50,381 nucleotides of DNA from Paulinella micropora (lineage: Eukaryota > Cercozoa > Imbricatea > Euglyphida): positions 248,773 through 299,153 of the forward strand of contig BJOX01000295.1 in NCBI GenBank assembly GCA_009731375.1. Direction: 5' to 3'. The translations under genes and the position numbers were made by a program. The notes beneath the pieces were generated by a model. The model saw only the letters and a program-made list of their open reading frames with translations. It had not been told where the DNA came from and did no database searches. This document shows positions 16,177-26,961 of this stretch, one piece after another. The first letter of the stretch is position 1; every line of letters begins with the position of its first letter.

Positions 16177-18986
16177 TGAATTTTTGAGTTGAATAAAAAC
16201 ATAAATACCAATCGAAACAAGTTGTACGACGCTGCAAATTTAATATTTACGTGTTGGGGAAGCTATCTGTGAAAACCAGAATGTCATAGCTTTTCTAGAA
16301 GCGACATAAATATGAAACTGAAACCAGGCACCAACCACTTTTTTTCACGAATTTTCGTTGCCTTTTTTTACGTGGCGGGTACCTTTTTTTTTTTTTTCAA
16401 CATCATGTCTGCGCACCAAGAGCTTCTCACAGTCCGTGTGCGTCTTCCGGTCAGGGAATTTGGTGAGGCTTATGCCAAACAAAAATAGCCTGATGACTGG
16501 AAGACGAGGGAGATTGAGGGTACTGTTTCTCGACAGTATGGTCGTACAAAAGACAAGTTTTGGATGAAGTGGGATGCGGAGGATGAAGACGATTCCATGA
16601 TGATTGCTTCGGAGATTATCAAATACAGAATTGAAGGGAGTGGCTCTGCCGATAACGGCATACTTGGGCAAGGCCAGGAAATCGACGGAGATGCCAAAAA
16701 TGCAATAAATGCTGGGTAGACTTGTTTTTCTTGAACCTCGAATTTTTCTTGTGATGTCGAATGGTTTCTCTGCGTGTTTGCAGTGAGGACGGCTTGATAC
16801 CCAGCGACCCTGATGACGATGACTATGTGTACCTATCCCTACCTGGTTTCAGCTATTTTGTGCAATTTGCTTCTGTTTTGTTGTCGGCCAAGGACGATGC
16901 TGGAAGTATAGTAGATTTCTGTACTTCCATACATGCATCGGCGTTGGCTGTCAGTATTCCTTACTGTACTGTTTTCCAACAGACCGCCAGAGTCGGGGGA
17001 TGAGTCGGGTAGTTCAATCGATGAAGAGGATCAAAAAGAAGGAGATATGGACAACAAACGAGCCCCTCATCCCAGCGACTCACTTGTCAGTGACGATGAT
17101 GTCGAAGAAGATGAGGGGTCTGGTGAAGACGAGGAGGAGGATCCGGCACTAGAGATTGACGAAGGCGATAGCCTACCTGCCAGTGAGTTCAAAGATGTCA
17201 AAGAATGGAAGGTGGGTGTTGCACCTCCTCGTGTGCTGCCGGCATTCGAAGGGCAGTCCAGGGCATCACTTTCTGTGCGTTCCCCCGACCTCCTCAGTAT
17301 GGTGGATATTTTCTTTATGTTCTTACCCACGCAATTCTGGCAGAATGTCACAAGAAACACCAACAAGTATGCAACCTGGAAACGTAATCTCAACCCCTCA
17401 GAGCGTCAGCGGCCTTGGGTACCCGTGACACTATCTGACATACTTTCATTTTTGGCGATCCTTATAATGATGGGGGTGATGGGGTTGCCTGCTGAAACAG
17501 ATTATTGGATTGGCGCTGTGTCAGACTTCTGGCAGTGGCCAGACCTTGCAAGCATCATGGGGTACGTGAGGTATCAGAATATCAAACGTTATTTTCATCT
17601 CACTGACCCCCGTCTGGCAGCTCCTCGTGACTCCCCTCAGTATGACAAACTTTTCAATGTTCGAGTCTTTATTGAGATTATACAAGAAAATTTTCCTAGG
17701 CTGTGGGAATTGGGTCAGTGGGTGTCAATCGACGAGGGAATGATCCCTTTTAAAGGGCGTACCTACCTCAGGCAATACTTACCGAAAAAACCCATCAAAT
17801 GGGGATTCAAACTGTTTGCTCTGTGCTGTTCAGTAACAGGCTATTTTTATACGCTGCTTTGTTATGAGGGTGAGGGAACGGTGCAGGACGATTCTGGGCA
17901 CGGAATGACGTATGCAGTTGTTATGAAGCTTTTAGACCTAGCCGGCATCAACCAAAGCGGCAGGATCATCGCTTTAGATAGTTTTACACAGGGCTGCAGT
18001 TGTTTTTTGACTGTGTCCTAAAGAGGGGCATCAACTGCATTGGCACTGTTGTCAAACCCAGGCTGAGGGCGGCAAAGGAGCTACTGGACGAAGTCAAGAA
18101 GAATAGTGACCGGGGCACGTCCGCAATGGCCACTTGGAGTCATAACGGAGTCACTATGCATGCTGTTGCTTGGAAAGACACCCAGGTGGTTTATTTTTTG
18201 TCAACTGTGTTGGGGGGTACCATGAGCCACGTCGAAAGGAGGCTGCATGGGGGGGGTGGAGCTACGGTTCCAGTGAATTGTTTTGAAATTTGCAAGACAT
18301 ACACTCAGCACATGGGCGGCGTTGATACAGGCGATCAGTTACGACTTCGTTACGGAGTTGAGAAGGCGGTAAGATTCAACAAGCCTTGGTTCAAGTTATT
18401 TGCGGGTTTGTTAGATGTTGCGGTTACAAACACAACTATCATCTACAAACAGTTTCATGAAGAAAAAACACGCAAAGACATGCTCAAGGAACTTATTGAG
18501 GGTTTGGTGTCTTATGCGGGGCTTTTTGGAGGTTCTAGGAGCGCAGCGAGGGGCAAGCGTGTGATATGCCCTGGCCATTTGGTAAGTCTTACAAACGAGG
18601 CGAGTGATGGTAAGCGCGGCGCGGGTAAGCAGAACTCGGTTTGTTGTGCGGTGTGTGCTAGTAATGGAATCCGCAAGCGTACCAGTGCTTATTGCAGCGA
18701 TTGTCACTATTTTTTTTGCCGAACTGGAGAATGTTTTCCGTGGCACACAGTCAATCATTTCGTTCCATCTGGGACATGTAAGATGCAGCCGTTGTGACAA
18801 TGATTGTCAAGGTTTTATTAGTTATTAAAGAACGGTTTTTTTACACAATTAGCTTCCACCGGGTTTAATTCAATTGAATTTAATAATATAACTGTCAAAA
18901 ACCACAAATAGGGATAAAAAACTTGAAATTGGGTCGGATCCCCAAACGTGGCTTTAGATCCCCAAAAGTGGCAAACCTGTTAAGGG
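16126..18986 (+). mobile_element. piggyBac-family DNA transposon, defective
   Basis: Both ends are visible. The 5' end is CCCTTAACCGGTTT (16126-16139) and the 3' end is AAACCTGTTAAGGG (18973-18986), an inverted pair matching at 13 of 14 positions. Each is flanked by TTAA (16122-16125 and 18987-18990), the target duplication specific to piggyBac. Inside each end lie two copies of ATCCCCAAAAGTGG or a one-base variant (16141-16174 and about 18938-18971), in the same plus-strand orientation at both ends. The 2.86-kb element contains one transposase gene with an in-frame stop and a frameshift. Confidence 0.93.
16405..18797 (+). pseudogene. piggyBac transposase, interrupted
   Basis: DDE transposase that cuts and pastes at TTAA. 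Likely exons are 16405-16715, 16784-16828 and 16983-18797. The DDE core is visible: SIDEGMIPFKGR (first Asp, near 17730), IALDSF (second Asp, near 17973) and MGGVDTGDQ (third Asp, near 18317). A C-terminal cysteine-rich zinc domain (CCAVC, YCSDCHYFFC) follows, as in the family. The N-terminal part is acidic. Two lesions are seen: an in-frame TAG at 16486-16488 in exon 1, and a one-base loss in the T run near 17985, right after the second catalytic Asp, which moves the frame to the one that continues to 18797. As assembled it cannot make an intact transposase. Non-autonomous relatives could still be mobilised by an intact copy elsewhere. Confidence 0.9.
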
Positions 18987-18990
18987 TTAA
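18938..18990. repeat. piggyBac right end: two subterminal repeats, TIR, TTAA
   Basis: GATCCCCAAACGTGGC and GATCCCCAAAAGTGGC precede the 14-bp TIR and the second TTAA. Relative to the TIR, the repeats point the opposite way from those at the left end. Confidence 0.9.
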
Positions 18991-19290
18991 TATTAATGAA
19001 TATTATTATTGAAATCGGTTAGTTGAAGCTAACTATTTCAAAAAACTGTTCTTCAGTAGTTATAAAACCTGCACATCAGGGTTCAAATCGCTGCCTGTTA
19101 AAAAATTTATGAAAAAATATAATTCATGTCTGTGACTTTAATTGCATATTTAAGTCACTTCCAGAAAAGCTTTTGACATACTGGTTTTCACATATCGCTT
19201 AACAACAAGAGAACAACAACAACAACAACATCGACGCTCAGACCTACGATGGCATCCCAACTACTCTGCACCAGAGTTGTGGTGACATTA
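18991..19290. other. AT-rich spacer between piggyBac and the LTR element
   Basis: No gene. A CAA microsatellite lies at about 19212-19230. The last four bases, ATTA (19287-19290), form the left target duplication of the LTR retrotransposon. Confidence 0.6.
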
Positions 19291-19984
19291 TGTATTTTAA
19301 TAAGACCGGACGTCTTAACCCTTACGAGCTCAAAGAGAATAATTGGAATTTAATAATAAAATTGAACACAAATGGTTCAAGGCTTATTAATACTTCCACT
19401 TCAAGAGTAGAAAGGGAAGCCAGATTTGAACCCGAGTCAACAACAAACCAAAGGGGAAAACCGCTGTGAACTGAGTGTCCCTTTGACACTGGTCATCTGA
19501 CAAGATGTGTTACGTCCGTAACCTGCGCAAATGCCAAAACAACAACCCATAAGTGATATTTCCCTTATTTAGCCATAAATTCCCAGTCACGGGAAAAACT
19601 GCTAAATTTCACGGAATTTCCATGAAAATAATCCATAACTTTAAATGGTTACTACAATCGCAATAAAAGGATCGGGTTAACGCTATTAATGTGGGAGGTT
19701 ATTCAATATGAATGCTACAACCATGTGTAATCTGCATCCTAGAAACCTTCACCACTCCGGTGTACGGTTACTACTGAGTGTAAAATATAGGTTTTCAAGG
19801 CTCTATGGGATTTAAGCTTCCAAGCTTGTCCTGCTCATATTCCTTAATCCTAATATTAATACAATTATTAAAACCGGAAGTATTATTCTAAACCGGAAAT
19901 GTAATAACAAGGAATCACTTCCCAGAGTGAATTCCCGTAAAAACCAATAGCGTAAAAATGATGTAGTATACCGTGGGTGTTACA
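19291..19984 (-). repeat. 3' LTR of the Ty3/gypsy element
   Basis: Pairs with 29544-30213 over its whole length: both share AAGACCGGAC near one end and GTAGTATACCGTGGGTGTTA at the other. It has small insertions (for example TTAATA near 19301 and 19386) absent from the partner. Confidence 0.95.
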
Positions 19985-20008
19985 TAGCACCCCTTCCCCC
20001 TCCTTTGA
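19985..20008 (-). other. Polypurine tract
   Basis: On the minus strand AAAGGAGGGGGAAGGGG ends five bases before the 3' LTR, where the primer for plus-strand DNA synthesis is expected. Confidence 0.8.
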
Positions 20009-20712
20009 AAGCGCTCGATCTCAATTCCAGGAGTAATACCAACGGAGACTACATCTCGTATAATCTCGCCAGTACCGGCAAATACTGGGGAATCTTAGCC
20101 GTTTGTCCACCATTCCAATAGCCATCCGTGCTCGACCCTCTGCATAATCATACCAAGAGCCACCCAACAGATTATAGGCTCGTGCTTCATGTGGGCTAAG
20201 TTCCAAGACTTAATATTGTCCGAAGATCGTGAACTGACACTCGACCAGTCCACGTCCTCAATCCTACGCGCGCGATTTTCCCGAAGCCACAGTCCCATAG
20301 TCTGATCGACCACCAATCAGACCCTGTCTAATCCGTCAAATGTGAATGGTGCCTTGGCTCGAGATCCGAAATGACCGAATCCCAAACTCCAAATCTTAAA
20401 ACTACGATGGACTTTTCGTCGAGTTCCCCTCCCTTGTACTGCGTCCGTTAAGTTTTACAGTTGAGTAGGCCCCTCAGTACGTATTTCCCCACACATATGG
20501 TCGATGTGCGCCCAACTTCCCTCCCGATCCGAATTCCCTTACTTCAGGCTCTGGTGTTTCTTCCCACGCACCGTCTCCGTCGCGTGTGCACCTCCGATCA
20601 GCCTTAAGTCCATCCCGCTCTCCTTGAGCACGTCCCAGACCTTCTGTGGGATCTGTCCGTCGTGTAGCTCGAAGGGGTAATCCAACACTCCCCTCGGCCA
20701 CGCCGAAATTGT
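20009..20712 (-). other. 3' internal region of the retrotransposon
   Basis: Between the last recognisable pol segment and the 3' LTR. An 80-codon frame at 20474-20716 overlaps the preceding stop by four bases (ATGA) and may be a continuation of the pol tail; it has no recognisable domain. The rest (20009-20473) looks non-coding. Confidence 0.4.
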
Positions 20713-23700
20713 TCATGCCTCATGATCCCTGTCACACTTCCGTGTGGCCGGATCTATTTTAGCATCCCAAACTTCCCTGTTTGCAGAGTCCCACCACACC
20801 GGGACATACTCGCGGTACATCCGGTTTTCCACCGGGTCCTTATCCCAAGACCGGTAAAACTGTAGCATAGGCGGAAGGTTCCTAAGTGCACTCTCCGACG
20901 ATCGAGTCTTCCTCGAGTCCTTCGCCAGACCCACCACCTTCATCACAAAGAGAACATCCTTATCCCCCTTGGTAACGAATCTGGTTGGGTGCCTGACCAG
21001 ATAGAACTGATCCAATACCCACGTCATTCCCAGTACCTTATTACCCTCCTTCCATTTCTTGTGCTGGACTTCCACCTGTGAGGGCATCACCGGCTCCTCC
21101 AGTTCCGTCTGCACATCCGTCCTTCTACGTTTACCCTGTCTAGTCCCCGGTTCAGAAAAGATCAGATCATTCTCCGCCCTCTTAGCCGCCTCCGTGGGTG
21201 GCTTGCGACTCGATACTGATCCCCTTTTCCCCGGTCTCGGGCTTTTTAGGGATTACCGGGCCCGTGCCCTCCTCGGAGCTCCGTGCCTGTCCCTTTCCCT
21301 GGCCCCTTCCATCCCCGGGTTTACCACTATCGGGTTCCTTATCCGTCCCCAACTTAGAAGGGTCCTGAAACTCCCCCTTGTTCCTGACGAGCGCTTCTTG
21401 GAGCGTCTGGTTTTCCATGAGGAAAGGATGGTACTTACTGAGGCGTCGAACATTTACAATCTTGTTCTCCCCCCTGCCTCTGATCCGATAGTTAAAAGGC
21501 CCCGTCTGTTGTACCACCTGATAAGGCCCCTTCCAATGTACAAACATCTTAGAAGATATGCCCTTCAGTACCTGTGGGTAATACAACATGACGATGTCCC
21601 CTGGCTTATACGTTACCATGGACAAGTCCTGCTCCAAGGGCTCCTTGCCCAGCTTGCGAGCCTGTTCCGCTAGCCTCGCCTGTCTTACCGCTTGCATCGT
21701 GCCTCCATTGAGACGCGCATGCGGACCCCCCAGAGCTCGTCCTCATCCATCGCCAGCCCAGGCACATCCTGGTAAACCAAGTGTTGAGGCATCACCGGTT
21801 CCTGTCCAAACACCACCTGGTACGGGGACCTACACTCCGCCCCCGCCCCAAGGGCTTTCGATGGCATCGCATTCATTGCGAACACAAACCTCGGGACCAC
21901 CTCCTTCCACAAGAGCTGACTCTTCTTGCAGTAGGCCCTCAGAGCCGACTTGAGTGGTCTGTGGATCCGCTCAAGCTTGCCATTCGCCCTCGGGTTGTAT
22001 GGCGTTACATACTGCCAGTGAACCCCGTAGAACTTTGCGAGCCTTTCCATAAGCTCGTTATCAAAAGCTGGTCCCTTATCCGAGCAGATCGTCCTTGGGA
22101 CCCCCACCATACACAGGACTCGATCGATCAGCTCCCTGGCTGTCGTCTCCGCCGTTGTGTCTGGCACCGGGATCGCCCATACGTAATTGCTCGCCCTGTC
22201 GATGACCGTCAACAAGAATTTATCCTTCGCCGGCCCCACCGGCGGGAATGGTCCCACGTGGTCTAAATGCAGGAACTCAAAGAGCCTTTCCAGCAATGTA
22301 AAGTTCCCCACCGGGATCTTTCCCTCCATCGGGACCCTATTGTTCATCAGACAGGTCGTACAGCCTTTGACTCTTTCCTTCACAAACCGATCCATCCCCT
22401 TCCATCAGAACCTCCTTTTGATAATCCACTGCGTCCTCTGCACCCCCGGGTGATTAACCAACGGGACCACGTGCGACGCCACATAAATTATCTGTCTCAG
22501 TTTGGCCGGGACCCATAACACCCACCTCTCCGGGTTATTGGCCGTCTCTGCCGCCTTGCCTTTGTACCATAAGAGGCCATCCCGCCATGCCAACGTCTTG
22601 AGCTGTGTCCGGATCCTATCCGTCAGCAACAGCTCATCTTCCGCCAAGAAGTACTGGATCAAGTTATTGTACTCCTCGTCGGTCCTCTGGCATTGTCTCC
22701 AAGCCTCCATAGATGCAATGCGCACTGTCCCGTCCTCTACCTGGACGCCCTCATAAAGCCTGGAATCCGGCCCCAACCTCTCCGCAGCCTCCACCGGCTC
22801 GGCTGAGGTCTCCTCTGTCTCGAGGGCCGTCTCCACGCCCGGGTCTTCCACGTAGGTGCGGACGGCCGGTGCCGCATGTGCCTGGCAACAGTAGCACTCA
22901 TGCTCCGCCTTATCCTCATCCCGCATCGCGGCCTTATCGGCCTCGTACTCCTTAAGGCGTTGCATGGCCTCCTCCGCAAAGTGCTCGTCACAGCACTCCG
23001 CTCGGCCTACTTCCCGTTCCAACTGAGCCGTCATGGCTCTCCTATATTCCGCCCTCTTAGCTTCCACCAGCTTAGGCTCCTTCCGGCTAGCACCCGGGTG
23101 AGCCTTATTGGCATAGAAGATCATATTCGCCGGTAAGACATCCTTCATGTCCTTCCTCAGAGCCAAATCCTCAAACTCATCCATCTGCTGCATAGCAGCT
23201 AGACACGCGGATGGCGTGGAGTAATTGACCCTAGATAATGAGTCGGCGACAATGTTCTTCTTGCCGGGCAGATATTTGACGGTGAAGTCATAGCACGATA
23301 GCAAAGCCTGCCAACTGGCCAACCGGCTCGTGCAATCATTCGTCATTAACCATAGAAGGTTCTGATGATCCGTTCTTACAACGATATCCCGTGACCCCCA
23401 CAAGTACTCCCTGAGCCTTATAAAGGACCAGAGCCTCCCTCCGCCTCGTACAGTAGTTCTGTTCGGCCTTATTGAGCTTCCGGCTCAAATACATAATCGG
23501 CCTCAGGACTCCGTGACTATCTTACTGCTGTAAGACCGCCCCGACCGCGTACTTAGACGCATCGGTGTCTAGCACATACTGTTTGTCAACATCCGGCATC
23601 ATCAAGATGCAGTCCTTATTGAATTTGGGATCACGAGTTAACATTTCCTTAATGAACTCGAACGTCTCCTTCTGTTTAGGCGTCCATTCCCTCATATCAC

Positions 23701-26639
23701 CCTTCAAGTACAGCTCCCGCAACGGTTTAACCGTGTCTGACCAATTCGGAAAGAACTGACTATAATATTGCGCCAACGCAATAAAGGAGAACAACTCCGA
23801 CCGCGTCTGAGGCCGCTTAATCCCGTCCACGGCCTCCCTTTTCTTAGCCGCGATCGCAACCGTGCCGTTCGATATATCATATCCCAAGTACGTCACCTGT
23901 CGGGTGGCAAACTGACACTTAGCCAGGTTCACCTTGAGACCAAACTCTCTCACCCGTCGGAAAACGTCCTGGATGTGGGCCAGATGTTTCTCCATGGTAT
24001 TGGAGTAGATAATGATATCATCTATGTAACAGAAAGCATAATCCTCCGCTTTCTGTCCATGTTTCTGAATAAACCCACCTGCCCTCCCATCCTCAAACTG
24101 TCTACCAAGCATTTTCTGCATTGCTGCCTGAAATATGCCCGGGGCAAGATGGGGGGATCCTCAGACCCATCGGCAATACCTTCCATTGGTATACACAGCC
24201 AAACGATACCCCTCCCATACCCGGGTATGATACCCTGGGGTATGATACCCCCATCTTGCCCCACCCCCCCCCCCCCCCAACCACCCCCCCCCCTCCTCCC
24301 CNNNNNNNNNNCCCGAGGGGCATGGGGGGTGGGATGAATGGCGGGGGTGGTTGGGGGAGGGGGGGTAAGATGGGGGTATGGGGCCTTGGGGTTGATACCC
24401 GGGTATGGGAGGGGTATCGTTTGGCTGTGATAGCGTCATGCCCACCACAAACGCGGTAAGCCACCTGCTCTTCCTACTGAGCGGGATCTGCCAGAACCCA
24501 TTTTTCAAATCCAACACCGAGTAATATTTCGCGTGTTTTAACTTGCGCATACAATCGTCAATCTTAGGAAGCGGGTATCGCTCTCCTTCGATGATTTTGT
24601 TCGCCCGATAGTAATTCACACAAAATCTCAGTGCCCCGTCCGGCTTTGGAACCATCCGTACATGAGACGAAATCGCCCGGGAGTCCGAAAACTCCGTGAA
24701 ATCATCCGCCTGTAGTTCCTCCGCCTTCTCCTGGGCTATGCTCTCCTCCCTCCGGCCCAGACTAGACCTCCTAGAGGCATGCGTGATATTCATCCCCGGT
24801 ATCTTCCTGAGATGAGCCTCATAATGCTTGACCGTGCCCGGCCTAGGCGGATCAAAGATCTCTTTTTCACTAGCCATTACTTCCTGTAGGCTTTTCAGAT
24901 CTTCCTCACTTCCATTCCAATCCGCCCGCATTTGAGCCATCCTCTCTCCCCATGACTGGGCGTCCTTCCGACTTTTCAGTTCGGGCGCCTCCGCCATGTC
25001 TTTCCACGCATCCTCCACCAAGCCATCCTCGGAGGGCATCTCCACTTCCTTCTGGTGGTACTTGACCTCCGGAAACTCATCCCACTTACCCAGATTCGCC
25101 ATACGATCTAGAATCAAGGCGTACTGAATAGGTGCCTTCTTCGTACAGAACCCCGTGAAGCAGGTAAATGCCTGCTCACGTATCTTCTGAAGATCACACC
25201 CCTTGAGCGAGTTCCGATACGTCATCCCCTGTGCCCTAGTGCTTAATCTGCAAGCCAGCACCAGATGCTGCTTCCTAGACGGCACCGGGATTGGATGATC
25301 GACCATCCGGTCCAAAACCTCATCCGCCCATAGCGCCTTGTCGTGGAACGGCAGGATAATACAGTCACCCTCAAAATACTTTGTGAGCAACTTCGCCGTC
25401 TCTCCCAAATTCCGCGGACGAAGAGGTTTATCACCCCACATGCCCCCCACGAAATCCATTACCTCATCCTCCGTCCCCCCCCGTCGGAATCCGCACCGAT
25501 ACCAACTGCTCAAACAACGGCCTATTGGCCTGTGATGCCTTAGCATGGAAGCAATATTGGTTCTGAAGGAACACATAAGGCCCCTTCTTCCCATCCCTGA
25601 ACCTATCCATCCCAGCCTCCATCTCCATGTTATGTTCCTCCAAAGTGCAGGCCATAATCTGGGCATACCGGCCCTGAATTAAGTCCTCCACTGTTACCCT
25701 TTCCCAACGTCGAACCATGTTCTTAGCCTTTCCCGCTAGCCCGCGGTACTCCGGCTGAAAATCCTTGTAATAATTACCCAACGCCGGGTGTTGATAAGGC
25801 TTTGGTATGACCAACTGCACCCTTGCGCTTCGCGCAATGGCCTGCGAGTCACCGACACCCCCCTTGCCAAGTTTATTGCATGACACCGCGTAAGTATCCG
25901 TGTGGAAGAGAGGAACGGCTGCCCGCCCCCTCACCATATCTTCCGCGTCATCTTCACTAATGCCATAGTGCACTAAACCCGACCGGCAATCAATCAACGT
26001 ATTCATCCTGTTGAGCTGCTTGAACCCAATCAGCAACCCTCCCGAATACTCCGGACAGACATAGAATTGGATATCGAAGGACTTACCTGAGTAGAGTTCA
26101 ATGGTTAAAACCATCGTCCCCGTAACCTCCGCCTTCGCCTTCCCATTAACCCCTTCTATGCTTCCCTTAACCGGCAACATATGTTTATCCAACCACGCCC
26201 GATTGGACGTTATGAAATCCGCACCCGCGATATTAATGTTAGCCAACGTATCATTGGCAACATCGCATGCACTTTCCAGATCCACGCAGTAGACCTGAGT
26301 AATGCATAACGCGTGCTCCGGCATCTCAATAGCCTCCAGGCGTTCCTTTAGGTCAGACAAAAGAACAAAACTGTTATTAAAATCCTTCCGATCCGACAGC
26401 CCGCTGCTGATGAAGCCTTCACCAAAAGCAGTAGTCTGTTTCCCTCCGGCTTTTAAACCCGTCGCAGTTTTCTTTCCCGGTTTAATCTTCCTCACCCGTA
26501 CCGGTACTGGCTTAGCCTCCCAATCGGGCTCCGGGATGATAGAAACTTTCTTTTTAAACCTAACCGTCGGGACCGGTAAAATTTTCAGAGTAGGATCCGA
26601 CTGTCGCGGTGCGGTAGCAACAACTTGTTTATTTAACAT
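20713..26639 (-). pseudogene. Pol region of the Ty3/gypsy element (protease, RT, RNase H, integrase)
   Basis: Read on the minus strand in several broken frames. Protease-like part 25464-26639: LLIGFKQLNRM and LIDCRSGLVHY fit the C-terminal half of retropepsins, but where D-S/T-G is expected the sequence reads IAGAD. RT: VPKPDGALRFCVNYY and YSVLDLKNGFWQIPL before the nested insertion, YIDDIIIYS (catalytic YxDD) after it. RNase H: YVLDTDASKYAVGAVL and VRTDHQNLLWL. Integrase: H-x-H and GCTTC zinc-binding residues, then the DDE core at LDHVGPF, SDKGPAFDN and GKLERIHR; a GPY/F-type segment (FVHWKGPYQVV) lies at 21182-21697. The region 20713-21114 is a C-terminal extension I do not recognise. Breaks include TAA near 23521, TGA near 22392 and frameshifts near 24150, 23430 and 25490. 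Confidence 0.9.
24194..24429. mobile_element. CACTA-like foldback MITE inserted in the RT gene
   Basis: The ends are perfect inverted repeats of 35 bp starting CACAGCCAAACGATACCCCT; similarity continues imperfectly to about 68 bp. It is flanked by the 3-bp direct repeat ATA (24191-24193 and 24430-24432). Removing the insert and one ATA rejoins the two halves of the RT motif (GMTL and YQWKVLPMGL). A 3-bp duplication and CAC-type termini fit the CACTA (EnSpm) superfamily. The middle has C and G runs and ten Ns (24302-24311), so the internal length is unknown. It has no coding capacity. Confidence 0.8.
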
Positions 26640-26885
26640 ATTAACTTGCCTGGCCTTGTCAGACCCCCTCCCCCTACGTTGTTACCCCGCTTGTCCCGTT
26701 CAATCGTTACCTGCATCACAGAACCATCCATTGCATTAGTCAAATGCTGACCCCTGTGAGAAAGGTTACCTGTGGATTCCAACTTGACTTCCCGCCTACC
26801 AGGCTTATTCCAAGTCGTCGGGGGTGAAATCCTGATCACCTGAGGCACAGCATCATCCTCATGAGTACTTACGGATCCCTCCGTT

Positions 26886-26961
<76 letters not shown>

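Noticed and set aside
17985-18021. An intron explaining the frame change in the piggyBac transposase
   Set aside because: The coding similarity continues without missing residues across a single-base shift and no GT-AG pair fits.
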